From the NCBI GenBank assembly GCA_007449985.2, contig VIIQ02000895.1, positions 186,001 to 250,000 of the forward strand: a stretch of 64,000 nt of DNA. Direction: 5' to 3'. Under the pieces are notes generated by a model. It had not been told where the DNA came from. It ran no database searches and was given only the letters and a program-made list of their open reading frames with translations. The stretch's first letter is position 1. Each line of letters starts with the position of its first letter. The position numbers and the translations under genes are program-made. Positions 23,591-34,600 of this stretch are shown in pieces. This stretch comes from Desmodesmus armatus. Its lineage: Eukaryota > Chlorophyta > Chlorophyceae > Sphaeropleales > Scenedesmaceae.

Positions 23591-24962
23591 TCAGCTTGAC
23601 CCCATGACTCTGTCAAAATCTTGCTGGTCAGCAATGCCATGCCCAATGCACAGCTGCACGCCCGTTGGGACGCCCCCAATCATCATTTCTGGGTACTCTG
23701 CGTCAAACAGCTTGACCTTGACATCCACCTTGCTGCCCCGTTCGCTGCCTGCATAATCTTTCAGCAGCGTAGCGGAGAAGTGTATCGTCAGGTCCCTGAA
23801 TTGGACAGAGCTGAGGTCAGGCTGCAACATGGAGTTTTGGCCAAACACACGTTCGACCAAACCACAGGGTTGTGTCAGGATGCTATGAACCCACTCTTGC
23901 TTGGTCATGCTGCTGCTGCCCAAGGCTGCATCCACTACCCTCTCTGAGAACACCAGCCCCAGCTTGCCCAGAAGTAGCCCCTCGCTCTCGCTGCCACAAA
24001 AGGAATGTTTCTGCAGGAACGTGTGCATTGTCTGGATCAGGGGCTGCAGCTTCAGCTTGTGCCCAATGTACATCAGACTTTCTGCCTGCCGCGCTACACC
24101 GTGGACAAACTCAGTCCACTCCTCATTTGTGCATGGCTTGAGGACATTGCGGCTGGTGGCATCAGTGGGGCAAACAGCAGTCAGCTGCCAGCGACCGTCG
24201 CTGGTTTCTATGCCTGCATACACACCGCCAGCAACACGCAGCTTGACCTCCTTGGCTGCTAGCATGGATCTGATGGTCAGGTCAACCAGCTGCTCCAGGC
24301 AGGCTGTGAAGATGCCCTTGCGGGACAGCACCGCATCAGAGAAGGCCAGCAGCGCGTGCAGGGCGAGTGCCGTGCAGACAAAATCGCTGCTGTCAAAGCT
24401 GTCGTCATCACCATAGTCGCCAAACACCGTGTAAGCACAGTTGAGCCACTGCAGCAGGACCACAGGTGGCGGCAGGTGGCAGTGTGTTGACAAAACATGA
24501 CACCTCATGCTGCTGTCTACGGCGCATACACCAGCTCACCCAGCTGATGCTTGTGAGGTGGTGCTGCTACATACAAGCTTCCCTGTCGACCCTCACCTGA
24601 ACCACAGTGTCCTTTCCAAATGGCTGTCCGTCCAACGTCAAGCCACTCAGGTCCCACTCTGAGGCTCCCTCAGGCAGCCCCTCTGCCAGCCCGGATGCAC
24701 GCCTGACTATGCCTGCATCACGGAGCCAGACCAACTGTCAGCACAAGTGCAAGCCAGAAGCGCTGATGTCACCACCTGATGTGCATGACCGCTCTGAACC
24801 TGTGTAGGTTGGGCGCAAGCAGGTGCACACTAGTGAGGGAAAGCGTGGTTTGCTCCATGGTGGCCACCAGCTCTGCATGTCACCTGCGTCCACCTCAAGA
24901 GGGTCGGTGCCTGCCAACATCAGCTTCAGGGTCTGCGAGTCCTGCCTCCTGCGCTTTGCCAT
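23591..24962 (-). CDS. BTB/POZ-like protein of unknown function
   Basis: Exons on the minus strand: 24962-24800 (ATG), 24712-24597, 24448-23591 (TGA); 378 aa. The segment DLSGLTLDGQPFGKDTVVQ, then WLNCAYTVFGDYGDDD, then FVCTALALHALLAFSDAVL, then IFTACLEQLVD resembles the helical second half of a BTB/POZ domain (strand, LL.(Y/A)YT turn, A..LL.(L)AD helix, CL..L). The rest, up to ~285 residues, has no recognised motif. BTB proteins commonly act as substrate adaptors for cullin-3 ligases, but that role is only inferred here. Exon 1 is uncertain: an alternative frame starting near 24857 reads more like a helical protein but does not match the downstream phase. The gene is divergent from BUB3, 485 bp between starts. 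Confidence 0.6.
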
Positions 24963-25447
24963 CGTAATTACACGCTTGGAAACTCAACAGCGAGACACTG
25001 CAGAAGAGGATACTTCAAGATGGAGAGGATACACAAAGATGATCTTGCGGATCAGAACTGGCAGAAGCGACACGGCACCCACAAGCAAGTTTGAGATACT
25101 GGCGAGGCTGATGTGCACAGTGTTCAGCTGGCAACTCCGCGTAGGTCGTTCCTTGTTTGAATTCTTCATCGGTTGACAACCGTCACACACGAAAGAAAGA
25201 CCGTCGGTCCTTACACTGGAAGCTGGCAGGTTGTTTTGATTTTGTTGCAACAGAAGTATACTGCAGCTGTGTACTTCAGAAGTCACCAGCACAACCGCCC
25301 ACACTGCCAGCAGATCAGCAGGCAACACCTTGTATAACTCGAGTCACCTCGAACATCAGAGCCAAGCCACTAATCCACTACTTCTGCCAGTGAGCATCTA
25401 CAGGAGGCTTAGTAGGCGGTGGTGCGTAGAACACAGCAGGGCTGCAG
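24963..25447. promoter_or_regulatory. Bidirectional promoter region BTB-like / BUB3
   Basis: 485 bp between divergent start codons with no coding sequence. It is AT-richer than the flanking exons. No specific element was identified. Confidence 0.45.
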
Positions 25448-27942
25448 ATGGCAGCACAGCAGCAGCAGCTTGGGGTGGCAGTTGCGCAGCCACCCACAGA
25501 TGGTGTCACACGTGTGCGCTGGAGCCCCGGGGGCAAGCTTATGGCCACCTCGTGGGATCAGGTGAGCACAGGCCAGCGTGATCGATAGCCGCCTGCATGT
25601 TGAGGCTCCATGGATTAACGCAGGTGCCGGGGCCAGCCTGTTGCAGCTGTTGGTGTGCTGATTGGCACCTATGTGCTGCTGACTAAGCCACACCATGCTT
25701 GCTTCCGTGCACTGGTGCTTTGCAGACGGTGCGGCTGTACGACGCCTCAGGCACAGCTCAGTGCACATGTCCCCTGCAAGCGCCTGTGCTGGACGGCTGT
25801 TTGCAAGACGACTACACATGCTTTGCAGGGCAGCTAGATGGCTCAGTCACAAGGTAAATGTGCTTGGCGGCAGGCATGTTGGCGGCATCAAATGCCATGG
25901 CCTCAACAGCAGCTTGGAGCTAGTAACGTCTGCAGTGCTGACCTGCAGGTCAGGCCTCCATCCCATGTGCAGTTGGTGCTGCAGATGCTTACCAGACCTC
26001 AGAGAAAACAGCTTCACCCTGTAGCTGCGGCCCCCCTGACGCATGTAAGTTGACCACTCACCAGGCGCATGTTGTTGTGTGTGCTGCTGCTGTTGCTCTC
26101 AGGTTGGACTTCAACACGCAGCAGCAGGTGCCTGTGGGTGCGCACGCAGATGGAGTCAAATGCACGGAATGGTTGGAAAGCAAAGGTGTGTGCTGGCATG
26201 CATGGCAGGCAGGTGTTGGTGCTGTGCTGGCGTCTGTACACTGTGTGCGACAAGGGTGGTGTTTTCTGCCCTTGGCTATCACACGCCACATGTGTACCTT
26301 TATGGCAGGGAGGGTCCCTTGCCATCAACATAAGCAGTTGTGAGCTATAGCAGTTGTGAGCCTGCAGCTTCCAGTAATACCCGTCACACTTCTGGTCAGT
26401 CTTTGCCTCTCACAGCAGTGGTTTTCCTGAAACCCCTACTTGTCCTGCAGGGTTGTTGGCCACAGCGAGCTGGGATGGCAAGCTCTGTTTCTGGGACCCA
26501 CGCTCAGCAGCACATGCGGGGCCTGTGCTGGCAGTCACACTGCCGGGCAAGGCCTACAGCCTGTCAGCCACAAACAGCCACATCATTGTGGGCACCTCAG
26601 GCAGGCACCTACTCATCTTCAACATCAACCGGTAAGCTGCAGCTAACTGGCAGTTGCTGATTCAGCAGCTGGTTTAGGCTACGCTCGTCGGCAAGTCACA
26701 CCTCACTTCATCATCAAGGCAGCAACACATCTCCTACAGGTGGCACAAGCTCACACCCACAGGTCATCAAATGGCGCTTCAAAAATGTGCCACGTCGTGC
26801 TGAAAGAGCATGCCACTGTGCCTGGTCATCAGCCAGCCTCCAGCAGGCTGCTCTCCTTGCACCTTGCTTGTCATGCTGACGTGCCTGTGTTGTGCAACTG
26901 CGCCCATGCCTATGCTTGCAGGCTAGACGTCCCTGAGCAGCACCGCGAGAGCAGTTTGAAGTACCAAACACGCTGTGTGGCAGGCTTCAGCGGCGCTGAG
27001 AGCTTTGCAGTTGCGTCAGTGGAGGGGCGTGTGGCGATGGAGATGTTGGACCCAGCACCAGCAGCGCAGGAGAGGAAGTATGCATTCAAGGTGGGTGGCT
27101 AGGTCCCAGCAGCGCAATGGCACAGCACGACACAGCACGGCCGAGTGTTTAATTGGTGGTGTGTGCCGTTTTTGCTGCATATCAAGAATCGTACCTGTCT
27201 CGTCACATTGTGGACTGCAGCAGCAATGCCCCGAGGGACCTTCATCTGCAGTGGAGACTGCAAGTACTGCTTGTATATGACTACAGTCACCAATGCTGCT
27301 TGACAGCACAATAAAGGGTCCTGCTGCCGCCTGGCTGTTGCTGCAGTGCCATCGGCGAAATGAAAAGGGTGTTGATGTGGTGTTCCCCGTGAATGCCGTT
27401 GGGTACCACCCTGTCTTCGGCACCTTTGCCACTGGCGGTGGGGACGGTGTGGTCAACATCTGGGATGGCAACAACAAGAAGAGGCTGTTCCAGGTGGGTG
27501 CCGGCAATACTGTGGGAGGCACAGCATGTGGGGGTCGAGTTCCTGGTTGTGTGAATGCTTGCACACACTGTAAGCTTGTCGTGATGTATGCAAAAAACCT
27601 ACTTCAGCATTGCTTGCAACATAGCCAGCTGTTGCGGCTGGTCGTACTACACAGCAGCATTAAAGTTGGCCGTTGCCAGCCACTACCAAGTCAAACCCAG
27701 AAGTGCATCTTTCCCACCCAGCCTTACTGTGTCTGCTGCTGCATGTGTGTTTCTGGCAGGTTGCCGGCTACCCCACATCTGTCGCCTCACTCGCATTCAG
27801 TCCCCAGGGCGACCTGCTGGCGGTGGCCTCCAGCTACATGCATGAATTCGGGCAGCGGGAGGCACCACCAGATGCCATCTTCATTCGGCCGGTGCAGGAT
27901 GCAGAGGTGAAGCCAAAGCCGCGCAAGAACGCACCACAGTAG
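25448..27942 (+). CDS. BUB3: Mitotic checkpoint protein BUB3
   Basis: Exons: 25448-25561, 25726-25853, 26103-26185, 26451-26631, 26922-27090, 27347-27493, 27760-27942 (TAG); 334 aa, the usual BUB3 length. It is a WD40 propeller through its whole length. Signatures in order: [117 protein letters not shown], and the C-terminal [18 protein letters not shown]. The KYAFKCHR and ATGGGDG..N(I)WD...KKR motifs are diagnostic for BUB3 (and close to RAE1). BUB3 binds phosphorylated MELT motifs at kinetochores together with BUB1/BUBR1 in the spindle checkpoint. RAE1 was considered, but the C-terminus favours BUB3. Confidence 0.93.
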
Positions 27943-28619
27943 CAGTGCTGCTGTGCTGTTGGCTGCGCTGTGCTGGCGTCGGGTGCAATCCAGGTTTTGT
28001 TCAGTGCAGGTGGTTGTGCATCGTGTGCACGCGCTGTCAACTCCTGATGTGGCTTGTGGACGGGATGCTGTTGAGCTGTGGCTTGTGACCCCCCCCCCCC
28101 CCCCCCGGTTTATTTGAACAGTGTAACATAGTGGCTCAACGCGGGTACAGTCGGCAGGTTGCTTTTTGGCACTAGCGTGACATGATTGGGAGCGAGGCCC
28201 TCGGTTGGCTGCAATGTGCAACAAACACCCTCCTGTATACAGTGCACCCAGCCGCTGAGAGTGCAAGTAGCCACCCAAGCCATTCGTCCCTCCAAGTGCC
28301 TTCCACACACGTCGTAACTGCCTGTGGCAAGTTTAGGAGAGGCTTCACCAGGCCGAACCAACACAACCCAAGCAAACAGCATGACAGTGGCTCAGCCAAA
28401 TTAGCGCATGAGCACCCAGCCGCAAGACCGCTGCTTGGAGCACGAGTCACACCAGCACGGCCTTCAAGGCAGCATTGAGGCCGCAGGTTGCACCCGGCTG
28501 ACAATACCCATCACAGACCCACGCACACAGTAGGACAGTTCCCAGTCAGCATGCAAGATGGTATATGTACTCCCTCTGCTGGTACACAGCCAACCGTCTG
28601 TCCGCAACAGCTGGCAGGA
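27943..28619. other. Convergent intergenic region with poly-C tract
   Basis: Lies between the 3' ends of BUB3 (+) and GYRA (-). It contains an 18-nt C run at 28089-28106 and a TGTAA at 28122-28126, 180 nt past the BUB3 stop. No gene seen. Confidence 0.6.
28089..28106. repeat. Homopolymer C tract (18 nt)
   Basis: Uninterrupted C run in the BUB3 3' region. Similar C/G runs lie in introns of VPS18 at 40987-41005 (C), 42982-42995 (G) and 44017-44033 (G). Confidence 0.9.
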
Positions 28620-31600
28620 TCATGCCAGCACAGTTTTGTACTCGGCTGGCAGTATGGTCAGCGTCTGCACCTCATCCTCTGGCTGCAAAGACATCAGCCT
28701 AACGCCCTTGGCCGCACGGCCCAGCTGAGAGACATCCTTGGCAGCGCAGCGCATCACCACACCCTGCTTGCTGGCAACGACAATATCGTCGTCGACTGAG
28801 TGGATGATCTGTGCCATGGCTAAGCTGTCGCCTGCAGCAGGACATGAGCAGTGACAGAAGCGCAAGATACTGTGATGGCCACGGTAAAAAGCAGCAATGT
28901 CTCTCAGTTGCAGCTCACAGCGGTAGGTAGGCAGGTGGGTGATTGGACACCAGCCGCAAGACTCTAAGCAGTACGACGCGCTTGGCGGGCTTGCATGGGG
29001 CAGCCTGGCTACTAAGACTGAATACTGTACCTGCATTGAGCTTGATGCCGATGACCCCCTGCACCCCCCTGTTGCTTTTGCACGGCACGTCACTCAGCAG
29101 CACTCGCTTGCTGCTGCCCAGCCGCGTCACCAGCAGCAGCCACGGGCCCTGCTGCTCATCCCCACTGCTGCTGCTGCTGTCGGCAACAGCTGCTGAGGGC
29201 TCCGCCGCACCGGCAGCAGCAGGTCCGGCTGCTGCTGCACCGTCCTCCGCCTCCTTGGCAGCTGCAGGCACTGCGTTGACCTGCTGCACTATCTCCGGCG
29301 GCAGCACTGCCATAGCCACCAGGGACTCCCCAGCCTTCAACTTGATGCCCTGTGAAGTGATATCATAACACCAAACGAGGGCCTCGATACGTGTGAAACA
29401 TCAAACGGGCAGCCGCAGTGCGAGCAGGAGGTCCCGCATAACCTTTCCGGCGCTGACAAGATGCAATGCTGCGGCCACGGCGAGCACTTCGCACAGACGT
29501 GCTGCCACAGACCATACCGCCGTAGCAACATGGCATGTGTACCAGGAGTCAAGATCAAGTTGGGACACAGTCACAGCTTGAGTAGTGCAACCCAACAGCA
29601 GGGCTGCAGCCCTCACCTTGAGGGAACCTGCTGCCCGGCCTGCCTGCCGTGCAGTGTCCAAAGGGAAATGAGCCAGCATGCCGCCACTGCTTGCCAGAAT
29701 GATGTTGGAGCCCTCAGGGGCCAGCCCACCCGCTGACAGCTGCTCTCCCTGCGGCAGCCAAAGCAGGACGGCAGGCACAACAAACATATCAATCACGTCA
29801 GTTGCGCAGCCACTGCACGATGCAGGCAAGCTATGTGACTTCTCATGGTAGCAGCACACCATTGCAGTGACCACATGTAAGCAGCTTCGTCATGGCTCTC
29901 CTGCACGGCAGGTGGCCCCAGGTGGCGCAAGCCTCAGTTTAAGCGCCGCGCCAACAACATGGAAGATGAAACGGAACGGGCCGTGGCATCTTGTGAAGGC
30001 AAGGGGCTAGGAGCATTTCAACCGCAGCTGCATCTGTTGTGACCAACACAGGCCGACAGTTACACCAAAAAGCATACCATCACTGGGACCAGCAGTCGCT
30101 GTGAAGTGTGCTGGGTGGTGCATCCCACACACCCGCCACACACACATGCAGTCTCGCCACACACACATGCAGTCTCGCCACACACTAGTGCTCACCTCCT
30201 GTAGCTTTATTGCGGCCAGGCCGTTGACCTTTAGCTTGCTGAAGGCTGACAGTGCTGTGCGCTTGATGCCACCTTTGCTGGTGGCCATCACCAGGCTGCT
30301 GTCGTCAAAGCTGCGCACAGTCAGCAGCGCAGGGAAGCGGTCCGCAGCAGGAAGGCCCAGCACCTGCAGGCAAAACAACATTGCATGCCTGTTACTTATC
30401 ATGCTCAATGTTGGCCCCGCCGGCCTCCGCCATGGGTCGGTCACGCTGTGCTGAGCCACTTGCGTGGGCACTTGTTGCAAGCTGGCACAGGAGGAGTTTA
30501 GATGCTCAAAAGTTGCAAACTGTTGCAGTGCACAAATCAGGCCAACAAGCGACAGCTCTATCAGGACACACCAAACATAAAGATGCTGTGATGCCCCAAC
30601 ACAACTTACTCTTGGCGCCCTGGGCTGCTAGTGCTACGGCAACACAAACAGAAGCCGCAATACAGTTGCAAGCTCACCTGGGCTATGGGTGTGCCCATGG
30701 CCGCGCGTGATGCCTCTGGGACCTTGTGTGCCTTGATGGCATGGGCGCGGCCCCCAGCACTCAGCAACAGCAGCGAGTCATGCGCCCGGCAGGACAGCAG
30801 CTCGTCCAGCACATCCTGGTCCCGCAGCTTGCCGGAAGCCTTGCCTGCCAGGCAGCAACAAGATCCGATCTGAGATGCAGCACTGAACGCAGGCAGATGC
30901 CAACTACACGATAGATGCCAACTACATTACGGTACAGTACAGTAATTGGGGACAGATCTGTCCCCAATTGTCCCCAAGGTTGGGACTCTAGAGTCCCAAC
31001 CCTGGCACTAGCCAGCGAGCCAGGAGCTCATGAGGGTGCACAGAGGGCCTACTGACGTACCCCAGTTTCTCAGGTCAGGTGTGAGGGCGATCGAGATCAC
31101 CCGCCATGCCAGTCGTCAATTCCAGTGGCATTTTGTCCCATGGTGTGTAGCAGCTGCATGGTGCGAGGGTCGCTGCCCGCTCTGCTCACCTTTGCCACCT
31201 CGCTTCTGCACGTCCCATGCGCTGACAGGCATGCGCTTGATGTAGCCCCTGCTGCTGAAGGTGATGAGGCTGGGGGTGTTGGGGATGACATCCTCCTCCT
31301 TCAGGTCTACAGCTTCATCGCGAGATTGCTCCTGCAGACGAGACGCGCATGAAACCCAAGCCCCACACAGCCCTTGATACCCAAATCTTGAAAAACATGA
31401 GGCTCGCCCAAGCGCAGGTCAAGGCGACTGATCAGTCCGTCTGCTGCACTGACGGTTGCATAGACTGACCAGACCCACACAACCAGACAGTGTCAGCACA
31501 GCCGCTACAGGCTGTAGCAGTCTACGACACATTGTGCAGATACACGGCAATCCTGCCTCGACAACCGAGCAGCGCGTACCAACAAAATCTACGGGTCTCA

Positions 31601-34600
31601 CCAGGATTCGTGACCGGCGCGGCTGGCCATGCTTTGCTGCCACAGCACGTGCCTCATCCAGCACCACCTGCAGCACACGGCTGCGGTCAGACAGCAGGTC
31701 CTGCAGCAGCAACAGCACAGACAGCACTCAACACACAACAAAAACGGATTGTAATGGTCCTGCCAGACGGCCAGGCAAGATGAGTGCGCCCTGTGGCAGC
31801 ACCGACCATGTTTATCTTGAGGGTTCATGTTGGCAAGCAGGCGCAAAACACATTCTAGCACACCGGCAGTGCTGGTGATGAAGCGGTTGGTCTGGGGCTT
31901 GTCAGGCCCCGCATGCAAGTCACAAGACGCATGACGTCAGTGATGATGCCACCCACCCACCCACCTGCAGGTCCTTTATGGTAGCTGTCAGCTGCTGCTG
32001 CTCGTCCCGCAAGCGCCCTGCCTCCAGCCCTGTCAGCCGCCTGCAACAGACATCAGCACACAACAGGTGCAGCAGTGTGCTGGGCAAACCAGTCATAGGT
32101 GCACGCCGTGCTGCAAGTGTTTTCGCACCCAGGCCAGCGTCCCCCATAAAGACCGTGACGGCACACAACACAGCACAGACCACCATCTCATCAGTCAGCC
32201 GCTCATGGTCAGTGAAACCTGCAGCACTGCTGAAGGTGCACTTACACCATGGGAAGCGCCCCCCCAAAGTGCCAACTCAAGACAGCCCTAACATGTGCTA
32301 TTCAAGTCATCATACGCTGACACCTTGAACGATGGGCACCGCAGCAGGTGCTTTGCCATCACACATCTCGGGGCATGCAAAGCGCTCCCCACAGACGATA
32401 ACTACCAACAGCCTCGCAGCCAACATACCTGAGTGTCATGGCCAGCACGCCCTCAGCTTGTGGCTCACTCAACCCAAAGCGTGACACCAAAGCAGCCTTG
32501 GCAGCGGGACCGTCAGCTGCCCCACGGATGGCCTGCAGGGCACCAAACACACACTTGTGAGCGCCCTGGGGAGAATCAGCATGACGATGCTGATGTCTAC
32601 AAAGCAAAGCCAGCAAAACACATAGATGTCACTATTGGTTTGCCTGCATGAGCCTTTCACGCACAATGTGCAGTGGTTGGTTGCACACTTCCAGCATACT
32701 GCCAGCATAAGCTGTCAAGCCACGGTGGTTTGCTGCAAGCCAAGCCCAAATGAGGCAGAAGTGCGCACCTGCACCACCTCATCCAGCTGCTGCAGGGCCA
32801 ACAGCAGGCCCTCCACCAAGTGCAGCCGGGCTGTGGCCTTGGCCAGTGCGTGTGCTGCACGCCGCTGCACCACGCCCTCCCTGAACTCTAGGAAGTGTTC
32901 CAAGCACTGCTTGAAGCTGAGCGTCTTGGGCACACCATTCACCAGCGCAACCTGTAGCAGCAGCATGCGGACACAGTTGCGGGCTTGGTGGCAAGCTTGT
33001 CAATTAGGAGCGCAGAGCAGAGCTGCAAGTAGGCTGCTGTCCCGCCCCAATACACTTTCGGTGTTGGGCAGGTATCATTGCAATAATTGTGGCCGTTGCA
33101 CAAAAACGACCAAGCAGGCGCTGGTGTGTTCGGTATGTCGGGAAGGGGTTTGCGGCACAGAGATGCTGGGAGCGTTGGCAGCACCAACCGCTTACATGGT
33201 GTGATACCGACAAGGTCCTGAAAAGTACAGCCTGCCATTGCACCCTTGCACTCTTTACTTGCTATCTGGAGCTGCGGCTGTGCAGGTTCAGGCAGTGTTC
33301 GTACGCAAGCATGTGCCCAACAGCTCGCATGATGTTGACTGATGCTTAGCTACCACCACCCATGCAAGCAAACACTGGTCCTTTGCACCCGAGATGCCTT
33401 ACCATGTTGGTGGAGAAGCGCAGCTGCAGGCGGGTGCTCTTGTACAACTGGTTGAGCACCAGCTGGGGCGAGAAACCCCGGCGGACCTCCACCACAAGCC
33501 GCACACCTGCGCACCAGGCGCCAGGTGGTCAGGCAGCCCGCAAGGTTGTTCCAACATGAAGCCTCCTCTAGGCAATGACTCGGTCAGCAAAGGAATACAA
33601 GACCATCAAGCAACAAACACCTGGCAGAATGCAGAACATCACATTGGTGTTGGGCCGCACTTGCTGCGCGTGCTGGACGTGGCATGCAGTGCACGTGCTA
33701 GCGCCTGTCACATGAAGCCCCCCGGACATCACACCTGTTCTGTCGCTCTCGTCGCGCACGTCTGAGATGCCGTCCAGCTGCTTTGCATCCACCAGCTCAG
33801 CTATGCGCTGAACCAGGTCAGACTGCGGCAGCAGGAAGATGGCAAAACATGTCAGACAGAGAGACATGACAGACTCAACTATCGCTGAACAGGCTATGCA
33901 GCCCAGGCAAGAGCGTTCTCCTAGGTCCGATGTTGAAACACCCTTGCGTGTGACGTTCAAAGAGGACGGACTGCAGTGTGCAACGTGCGTATTCCATACC
34001 ATGGCAACGGCGACAAAAGAGAGCGAGCGTCCTGACAGGTGCTACAATCTCACTTATGCCATCATTGTAGGCTGAACAAGTAGCCAGAGGGCCAAGCATC
34101 AAAGCGACTACTAGCGACTAATGTGATGAGCGGCTAGCACTGAGGTCACGAAACGTCAGCCAGACAGCCGCTGCAGAGTGCATGCCAGACATCAGCACTG
34201 CCGCAGCCGCCCACCTTGCAGACTTGGTAGGGCATCTCTGTGAAAACGATGAGGGCCTTGCCGCCCGCAGCCGCTGCCTCTGCTTCAGCCGCCGCTGCTG
34301 CATCTGCCGCGTCAGCAGCAGCTGTCGCCTGCTTTTTCTTCCGCTTGCTGCCGCTGCCCTCATACTCCATGTGTGCTGTCGCCCGCAGGACCACGCTGCC
34401 GTGGCCTGTCTCATGCGCTGCTGCTGTCTCTGGTGACACAAGGAGCTCGCCACCTGCAGGACATGGCAGCATGCAGGCAGCTTAGCCAACACAGCAAATG
34501 ACAGGCCAACAGATGCCTATCTCCAATAAGCCAGTGCTTGATGCTACTAGCCGAGGTGTGAGCAGCCAATCCTCCTTGCTATGCTGTGTGGAAGACAGAA

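Noticed and set aside
24873..24883. Possible intron in exon 1 of the BTB-like gene
   Set aside because: It would be only 11 nt long, far below any usable intron size. Reading through to the donor at 24799 gives the needed phase.
30134..30185. CRISPR-like array
   Set aside because: Units are directly adjacent with no spacers, only 21 nt, CA-rich, and located in an intron of a nuclear gene.
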